This document shows positions 59,117 through 64,000 of a DNA stretch of 64,000 nucleotides, piece by piece. Position numbers and translations under genes: made by a program. How positions within the stretch are numbered: the stretch's first letter is position 1; the number at the start of each line of letters is the position of its first letter. Location: contig NZ_KI421448.1 of assembly GCF_000472665.1 (NCBI RefSeq), positions 135,836 to 199,835 on the forward strand, given 5' to 3'. The stretch comes from Acetobacterium malicum subsp. dehalogenans DSM 11527 (GTDB taxonomy: Bacteria > Bacillota > Clostridia > Eubacteriales > Eubacteriaceae). The notes below the pieces were generated by a model. That model was not told where the DNA came from and did not search any database. It saw nothing but the letters and a program-made list of their open reading frames with translations.

Positions 59117-60211
59117 CTATTTTAAACTACCAACAACATTATCAACAAACCAGTCCATACTTAACAGTGCTTCATCGGTCATCTTAGTTCCGGCCGATAC
59201 AATAACTGCACCAGTCTGATCTTTTAGTTCACCTGAGAAAATATTCAGCTGTCCAGATTTAATGGCGGCTTCGGCGGTGTCGACTTGTGCTTGTGCAGAG
59301 CCTGGAGCTAATGCTGTCAGGTCATCCAGTAACACAATTCCATCATTCATTCCACCCCAGTATTGCTGAGATTTCCAGGTTCCGTCAATAACAGACTGAA
59401 CCGAATCGGTGTAGTAACCGCCAAAATCCCAAAGCGGTGCGGTCATATATACTTCTGGCATGGTTGTGGCCGCACTTAAATCATAACCAATGGATAATTT
59501 ACCCGCTTCTTTAGCGGCTTCCATGGTTGCTGTTGAATCCTGATGCTGAGCTGTTACATCACAGCCTTGTTGGATCAACGCTTCGGCAGCTGCTTTTTCA
59601 ACGGTTGGATCATACCAGGTGTTGGTCCAGGAAACATTAACAGTTGCTGCCGGATTTACTGATTTTACACCCAATGCAAAAGCGTTGATTCCACGGATAA
59701 CTTCTGGAATCGGCATTGCCGCTACATAAGCTATTTTATTTGTTTTGGTTGTTAAACCAGCTACAATACCAGAAAGGTAACGGGGTTCTTCAATTTTTCC
59801 AAAGTAAGTTCCCATATTATCAGATGTCATATAACCTGAACAATGTTCAAATTTTACATCCGGGAATTCTTCAGCGGCTTCGACCATTCCATCCATGAAT
59901 CCATAACTGGTTCCATAAATGATGGTACATCCCTGGTCAACCATATCTCTGATCGTCGAAACAACGGCGCTTTTTTCTTCAGGCACGTTTTCTTTAACGA
60001 TGGTTTCGACTTTGCCACCCATATTTTCAACCATTTTTGCCCGACCATTGTCGTGTGCCTGTGACCAGCCACCATCATCTGCCGGTCCGACATAGATAAA
60101 CCCAACCTTGGTAACCTCATCTTTTTTAGATGTCGATCCCGAACTACATCCTGCAACGCTTACAACCACTAAAATCAGTGCAAGCATCAATACTCCCAAT
60201 CTTTTTTTCAT
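59117..60211 (-). CDS. BMP-family substrate-binding lipoprotein
   Basis: A 364-aa lipoprotein of the basic membrane protein (PnrA/BmpA) family, the binding protein of the importer; characterised relatives bind purine nucleosides. ATG 60211 (MKKRLGVLMLALILVVVSVA) follows AGGAGGAAG. The lipobox VAGC gives lipidated Cys22, then a Ser/Thr/Lys linker. VGFIYVGPADDGGWSQAHDN, GFMDGMVEAAEEFPDVKFEH, YVAAMPIPEVIRGINAFALG and SIGYDLS mark the ligand-binding lobes. The first gene of the operon, with a good promoter upstream. Confidence 0.93.
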   Translation of the reverse strand: MKKRLGVLMLALILVVVSVAGCSSGSTSKKDEVTKVGFIYVGPADDGGWSQAHDNGRAKMVENMGGKVETIVKENVPEEKSAVVSTIRDMVDQGCTIIYGTSYGFMDGMVEAAEEFPDVKFEHCSGYMTSDNMGTYFGKIEEPRYLSGIVAGLTTKTNKIAYVAAMPIPEVIRGINAFALGVKSVNPAATVNVSWTNTWYDPTVEKAAAEALIQQGCDVTAQHQDSTATMEAAKEAGKLSIGYDLSAATTMPEVYMTAPLWDFGGYYTDSVQSVIDGTWKSQQYWGGMNDGIVLLDDLTALAPGSAQAQVDTAEAAIKSGQLNIFSGELKDQTGAVIVSAGTKMTDEALLSMDWFVDNVVGSLK

Positions 60212-60275
60212 TCTCTTCCTCCTATTTCTAATCTGGTTTAGCACTGTTAATAAAAACAGTCCTACCCACATTAAT

Positions 60276-60304
60276 ATTCTAACTAAAAAACAGCTAAATT
60301 GCAA
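60276..60304 (-). promoter_or_regulatory. Promoter of the BMP/ABC operon
   Basis: TTGCAA, 17 nt and TAGAAT read leftward, about 65 bp upstream of the lipoprotein start. Confidence 0.65.
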
Positions 60305-60348
60305 TCTAAAAAAAGTTGAATAAATCAGCCACCTAAACGATGTTTTTA

Positions 60349-60377
60349 TTGCAATAAACCGGTATATTCGGTATTAT
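60349..60377 (+). promoter_or_regulatory. Promoter of the MarR-like gene with CGGTAT repeats
   Basis: TTGCAA, 17 nt and TATTAT read rightward. The spacer and -10 hold a direct repeat CGGTATATT/CGGTATTAT and a CCG/CGG dyad, a possible autorepression site. Confidence 0.5.
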
Positions 60378-60448
60378 TATTATGTAACCGAGGTGAACCA
60401 GATTCTTCACCCTGTTAAATGGAAGTTTGTATTGAAAGGAGTGTCATT

Positions 60449-61069
60449 TTGAAAAAAGAGAAGAAAAGCAAGAAACCGGATATCAAAGAAGTCAAAGATT
60501 CGAAAAAAGAGACCAAAAAGAAAAGTGCTGCTGAAGAAAAAAAAGTAGGGTCGGTTCCTAAGAAAGAAAAATCAACCATGCCGAAATTGGTTCCGCCTGA
60601 TTCAGCGGTTGATCATACTGCACTTAAGAAACTGATGATCGATTCTGCTGTGCTTTATCAGAATATTCTTGTTTTGCCCCAGTCCTTTACCGTTAATGAA
60701 GCGACCTATTCTTTATATCCTTCTGAACTGAAAGCCCTTGATATGATCGGACAATTTTCAGGTATTAATCTGACCCAATTAGCCAACAAATTGGGGATTT
60801 CGAAAAGTGCCATTTCAAAGTGCACCTCCAAACTGCTGGAAAAAGAACTGATCGGAAAAGAAAAATCCCCGGTCAATGTGCGAGAAGTGGTTTTCACCCT
60901 GAGACCGGATGGGCAATCTATTTTTGACCAGCTGGAAAATGTCCACACCAATCTGTTCGAACCTTTTAACAAGTCACTGGACGGATTCTCGAATCAGGAG
61001 ATCAACGACCTTCACCGCATGTTTTTAAGCATTCAATCCAGTCTCACTGAGATTATTGATAACGTCTGA
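60449..61069 (+). CDS. MarR-like regulator with lysine-rich N-terminal tail
   Basis: A 206-aa protein if TTG 60449 is the start (AAAGGAG 7 nt upstream); a longer ATG frame from 60419 would contain that ribosome site. The first 50 residues are almost only K, E, S and D (KKEKKSKKPDIKEVKDSKKE). A MarR winged helix follows: YSLYPSELKALDMIGQFSGI, NLTQLANKLGISKSAISKCT, LIGKEKSPVNVREVVFTLRP. It is divergent from the BMP/ABC operon (start codons about 240 bp apart) and may regulate it. The charged tail is unusual for MarR proteins. Confidence 0.85.
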   Translation: MKKEKKSKKPDIKEVKDSKKETKKKSAAEEKKVGSVPKKEKSTMPKLVPPDSAVDHTALKKLMIDSAVLYQNILVLPQSFTVNEATYSLYPSELKALDMIGQFSGINLTQLANKLGISKSAISKCTSKLLEKELIGKEKSPVNVREVVFTLRPDGQSIFDQLENVHTNLFEPFNKSLDGFSNQEINDLHRMFLSIQSSLTEIIDNV

Positions 61070-61077
61070 ATTAACAC

Positions 61078-61238
61078 GAGCCACTTGTTGTCGCACAACT
61101 ACCGTACCGACCAATTGTTAATCTGTTGTTCGCTGCGGGATCGGACAGGCTTCGCCGTGTTCGCCCCGATGCGTACAACATGATGTAACAATTGTCGGTA
61201 CTACTTTATCTGTTGCGAAAACTGGTGGCTCTTTTTTT
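61078..61238 (+). terminator. Terminator of the MarR-like gene, split by a MITE insertion
   Basis: GAGCCAC (61078-61084) pairs with GTGGCTC (61225-61231), which is followed by TTTTTTT. The 140 bp between the arms contain MITE copy 3. The uninterrupted hairpin would have been a compact terminator, so insertion into its loop is likely. Confidence 0.6.
61104..61201. mobile_element. MITE-like repeat, copy 3 (98 bp, internally deleted)
   Basis: Both ends match copy 2 (GTACCGACCAATTGTTAATC at the left, ACAATTGTCGGTAC at the right), but about 90 bp of the centre are missing. It lies in the loop of a terminator hairpin. Confidence 0.85.
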
Positions 61239-61255
61239 GATCCATGTGTCCCGTT

Positions 61256-62614
61256 TTATAATGCTTCCTGGGTTGCAATTTCTTCCTGATTGCCGAAGGT
61301 TTCGCGGGAGTATATTTTTTTCTCATAAATTTTTGTCCCCGGACGTTCCAGGGCGCCCATTAAAAATTGGTAGTAGGCCCCCGGGGTGACGATGTTTCCC
61401 GTGGCCGGTTTTTCAAAACCGGTGTTCTCAAAAAGCGAGTCGGCAACCTTGACACAATTGGTATTAAGGGCAAAGTAGGTTTTTAACGGACCCTTTTTAA
61501 ATTTATAAAACCGGGCCCCAGTACCCTTATAGATAATATCTTCAACCCCGGTGTAATCATCCGCTTTCAGTAATCCCTGCTCAGCCAATTGGGTATCGCA
61601 AAACCATTCAACCATATTTTCCTGAAAGCGGCTATAATTATCCTTGATGATTGCCAGTTCTTCATCGGTGAAGGCAACCTTAAAGGAGATCAGCACCTTC
61701 CCATCATTGAGAACCGATTTTCTTAGATACCGATCCTTGTCACAGATAAAAAGCACGCCATCACTCATAGCTCCGCCTAAGCGGTAGGAGTGACCGTCAA
61801 AATTTCCATAGGAAATGGCTTCATTGCCAAAGATCAGATCCACATGCCCAAATGCTTCCATGAATTTTTTGGACAAATGAACCAGAATTTCCACGTTCAT
61901 GGGATTAATTCCAGCTTTCTCGGGAATCATAATTTCCTGGGATAGAACATAGGCATTAGCATCTTCAGAAGCAATTTTATTATCATATTTTTTTAGTAAG
62001 GTCATCGGAACAAAGGCTCCCAGTAATGAAGGCAAGGCTATCCGCATTTTGCGCTGAAATTGTTTAGCTGTCTTGCTCATTTTTTCCTGTGTTTCCTGAT
62101 CATTAAAAGCGTCAAAGACTAAAGTCACCCCATACCAGACCAGGTAGATTCCGGCGACTATCGCGAAACTGGCAGTCTTAAAATAGCTGTTAATAAACAG
62201 ATAGATACCGAAAATAAAACTCAGCAGACCACTAATAAAGTAGAACCCGTAATTGGGAACGCCATCCCGCCAATAAGTCACTGCCGAAATTAATTTGGCA
62301 AAGCTGTTAATTAATACATAGGCGGCAAAAATATAGGGAATCAGCTCGGCGACGGTTAATCTGAAATAAAACAGCAACAGCGCAAAAATCAAATTGACCG
62401 CTGCTCCGAATATTTTCATCTTTTTGCTGTCGCCGTGAGCTTTGAAGAACACTGAAATAAGGTTAATTCCGGCAAAAACGACCAGGGCCGCCATTAACAA
62501 AACCACAATTTGTTCCACTGAGGTTCTGGGATGGATGATCATATAAATACCAATCCCCCCGACGCCAACTCCGGAAAGTGTCCCCAGAAATTTTTTTATA
62601 TTTTTCTCATTCAT
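61256..62614 (-). CDS. HdeD/DUF308-like membrane protein with large C-terminal domain
   Basis: A 452-aa protein. Residues 1 to about 185 hold roughly six membrane helices arranged as in HdeD/DUF308 proteins (GIGIYMIIHPRTSVEQIVVL, GLLSFIFGIYLFINSYFKTA, GIYLVWYGVTLVFDAFND). The C-terminal 260 residues are soluble (VEILVHLSKKFMEAFGHVDL, GHSYRLGGAMSDGVLFICDK, ENMVEWFCDTQLAEQGLL). The His/Cys-containing pattern is reminiscent of papain-like or DUF4105-type domains, but I cannot assign a family. Single gene with no obvious operon partner. Confidence 0.7.
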   Translation of the reverse strand: MNEKNIKKFLGTLSGVGVGGIGIYMIIHPRTSVEQIVVLLMAALVVFAGINLISVFFKAHGDSKKMKIFGAAVNLIFALLLFYFRLTVAELIPYIFAAYVLINSFAKLISAVTYWRDGVPNYGFYFISGLLSFIFGIYLFINSYFKTASFAIVAGIYLVWYGVTLVFDAFNDQETQEKMSKTAKQFQRKMRIALPSLLGAFVPMTLLKKYDNKIASEDANAYVLSQEIMIPEKAGINPMNVEILVHLSKKFMEAFGHVDLIFGNEAISYGNFDGHSYRLGGAMSDGVLFICDKDRYLRKSVLNDGKVLISFKVAFTDEELAIIKDNYSRFQENMVEWFCDTQLAEQGLLKADDYTGVEDIIYKGTGARFYKFKKGPLKTYFALNTNCVKVADSLFENTGFEKPATGNIVTPGAYYQFLMGALERPGTKIYEKKIYSRETFGNQEEIATQEAL

Positions 62615-62718
62615 TTTATCACCCTTCCCAGTGACTGTATTTAGTCTGCTCTCCTTGACCAGACGCAGACGACAAGATGTTTCTTGGCTGATCGGATCTT
62701 ATCGGTGCCAACAGTTTT

Positions 62719-63405
62719 TTACTGTTGGTAAACCGCTGCATTCTGCTCATTAGCCGGGCTATCTTCCTGTATCCCGTAACTTTCCAGTTTCAGGCGCATT
62801 TGTTTTTCGTCTACCGGACCTTTTTCGATTTCATAGCTGATGACACATATCGCCGGCGAACATTGGTTTAATTCAGTGAGGAAAGCCATGAATGTTTGAT
62901 CACTTCCAGAACAGACCACCGCAAATTCACAGGTCGCTAAATACTTACCGTCCGGCCCTGCAATTACTTTCTCTTCATTTGCTAAAAAACCTGCATCGAT
63001 TCTCGTTCCCAGCCGATCATCAATCTGGATATCGGCTGAACCAAACTCCAGTGAAGTCAGGCCGACCTTTGCCGATTCAGCCATTTTTGCCACCGCCTCA
63101 TACAAGCTGACGGTATCCAGACTTTCCGGCAGATTTCGCTGGTTATCATTCAACTGCTCACCAATTGTATTAAGCTGCTTTAAATAGGTTTCCTCAGTCA
63201 TTTCGTCCGGCAATTCCAGATTATAGCGTACTTTTTCTACCAGTATCAATCTATTCTCGCGATAAGTTTCATATTTGGGGATCACCAACAAGGCGATCAG
63301 AATGACAATCAAAGCCCCAGCGACAATTGCCTTCTCAATCCTTATTTTTTTATTTTTCCGGTGATGCTCCATCGTTTTGGAGGCTTTCTGATCAAATCGC
63401 TCCAT
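62719..63405 (-). CDS. PilO-like type IV pilus assembly protein
   Basis: A 228-aa bitopic protein: a short cytoplasmic N-terminus, membrane helix IVAGALIVILIALLVI near residues 29-45, a coiled coil, and a PilO-type ferredoxin-like periplasmic/extracytoplasmic domain (LYEAVAKMAESAKVGLTSLE, VVCSGSDQTFMAFLTELNQC). It follows the PilN-like gene by 15 bp, the usual pilN-pilO order. The pair links the inner pilus motor to the cell envelope. Confidence 0.75.
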   Translation of the reverse strand: MERFDQKASKTMEHHRKNKKIRIEKAIVAGALIVILIALLVIPKYETYRENRLILVEKVRYNLELPDEMTEETYLKQLNTIGEQLNDNQRNLPESLDTVSLYEAVAKMAESAKVGLTSLEFGSADIQIDDRLGTRIDAGFLANEEKVIAGPDGKYLATCEFAVVCSGSDQTFMAFLTELNQCSPAICVISYEIEKGPVDEKQMRLKLESYGIQEDSPANEQNAAVYQQ

Positions 63406-63420
63406 TTTCCCGCTCTCCTC

Positions 63421-63987
63421 TTATACCTCAGTCACTTGAATATCTAATGTAAATTCCCACACTTCTTCCCCAATTACTGGTTTATAATCAGCCGCTGTTC
63501 CCTCTTTTTTATTGGTGTTAACCATATTAATCGCTTTAAAAATATCCAGGCCAGCGAGCTTTTCTTTGAATTCCATAATCTCTTCTTGCTTTTGTGTTTC
63601 TCCCGAAATAATCAACCGCCCATCCTCAAAATTATAGTTTGAAAGTCGAACCCCAGCAGGCAGGACCTTGTGAATTTCGACCATCGTTTGCAGTGGCTGC
63701 TCTTTTCTTTTGCTGATGGATTCCAGGATAAGCTGACGATGTTCCAACACCGCTTTTTGATGCGAAAGACTGTCATAAATAACCTGATAATCCGATTTGG
63801 TTTCGATTATTGCTTCCAACTCTTCGATTTCATTCCGGCAACGCAGATCCAAATAAGCCAAAACCCCATAAATCATCAGCACTCCCAGAACTAATCCAAG
63901 AAAAATCATTTTGCCATTACTTTTGGGCTCACTTTCTCGCTTCTTTTTTCCCGGAACAACCGGCAGTAAGTTCATTTCCTGCTTCAT
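63421..63987 (-). CDS. PilN-like type IV pilus assembly protein
   Basis: A 188-aa protein: the N-terminus MNLLPVVPGKKKR matches the NLLP motif by which PilN binds PilM. A membrane helix GLVLGVLMIYGVLAYLDL follows near residues 32-50, then a coiled coil and a small alpha/beta domain (LPAGVRLSNYNFEDGRLIIS). ATG 63987 is used here; the ATG four codons later, directly before NLLP, is an alternative. A pilM gene is expected just beyond the right edge. Confidence 0.78.
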   Translation of the reverse strand: MKQEMNLLPVVPGKKKRESEPKSNGKMIFLGLVLGVLMIYGVLAYLDLRCRNEIEELEAIIETKSDYQVIYDSLSHQKAVLEHRQLILESISKRKEQPLQTMVEIHKVLPAGVRLSNYNFEDGRLIISGETQKQEEIMEFKEKLAGLDIFKAINMVNTNKKEGTAADYKPVIGEEVWEFTLDIQVTEV

Positions 63988-64000
63988 AGTAATTTAACAC

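Overview
The window looks like the chromosome of an acetogenic Clostridia/Firmicutes bacterium, most likely an Acetobacterium relative. This is inferred from the gene content (a complete B12-dependent 1,2-propanediol microcompartment locus controlled by a PocR-type two-component system, plus pyruvate carboxylase) and from strong Gram-positive Shine-Dalgarno sites. It was not tested by any database search. Most host genes lie on the minus strand.

Region 1 (1-18.5 kb): an alanine/lysine/glutamate-repeat protein cut by the window edge, then a pdu operon on the minus strand in transcription order A-B-C-D-E-G-H-K-L-eutJ-flavoprotein-N-O-GlcG/DUF336-P-S-membrane protein-T. Shell proteins (A, B, K, N, T) enclose diol dehydratase (CDE) with its reactivase (GH), cobalamin recycling (O, S), CoA-acylating aldehyde dehydrogenase (P) and phosphotransacylase (L). 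No alcohol dehydrogenase (pduQ), propionate kinase (pduW), pduU or pduV is present. Upstream sit a PocR-domain histidine kinase and an AraC-type response regulator.

Region 2 (18.9-31.2 kb): an integrated element in the 3' end of a tRNA-Ala(GGC) gene, bounded by a 46-bp direct repeat, with TGGCGACTRTT arm-type repeats inside both ends. Its layout is integrase and repressor leftward, then excisionase-like proteins, a primase/VapE helicase, small unknowns, a TerS-like protein and a sigma factor rightward. It resembles a phage satellite (PICI/SaPI-like) without capsid genes. It also carries hicAB, an XRE regulator divergent from a HIRAN-like protein, and unusually palindrome-rich non-coding stretches. 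A second att copy carries a 3' scrap of another integrase gene, which points to an earlier or tandem related element.

Region 3 (31.6-47.2 kb): a membrane diguanylate cyclase, a UDG-superfamily glycosylase, a metallophosphoesterase, and then a tightly coupled seven-gene minus-strand operon: STAS protein, two GH3-type acyl-acid amido synthetase homologues, a heterodimeric ABC exporter and two RimK-like ATP-grasp ligases. I read it as an undescribed biosynthesis-and-export system for an amide-linked metabolite; this is inference. A divergent membrane-anchored Ig-like surface protein follows.

Region 4 (47.4-64 kb): pyruvate carboxylase, a shikimate operon (aroB-aroA-aroC-chorismate mutase-small membrane protein), a BMP-family nucleoside-type ABC importer operon, a MarR-like regulator, a DUF308/HdeD-like membrane fusion protein, and PilO/PilN-like type IV pilus proteins at the right edge. 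Three copies of a MITE-like repeat with GTACCGAC termini are scattered here, two of them next to or inside terminator hairpins.
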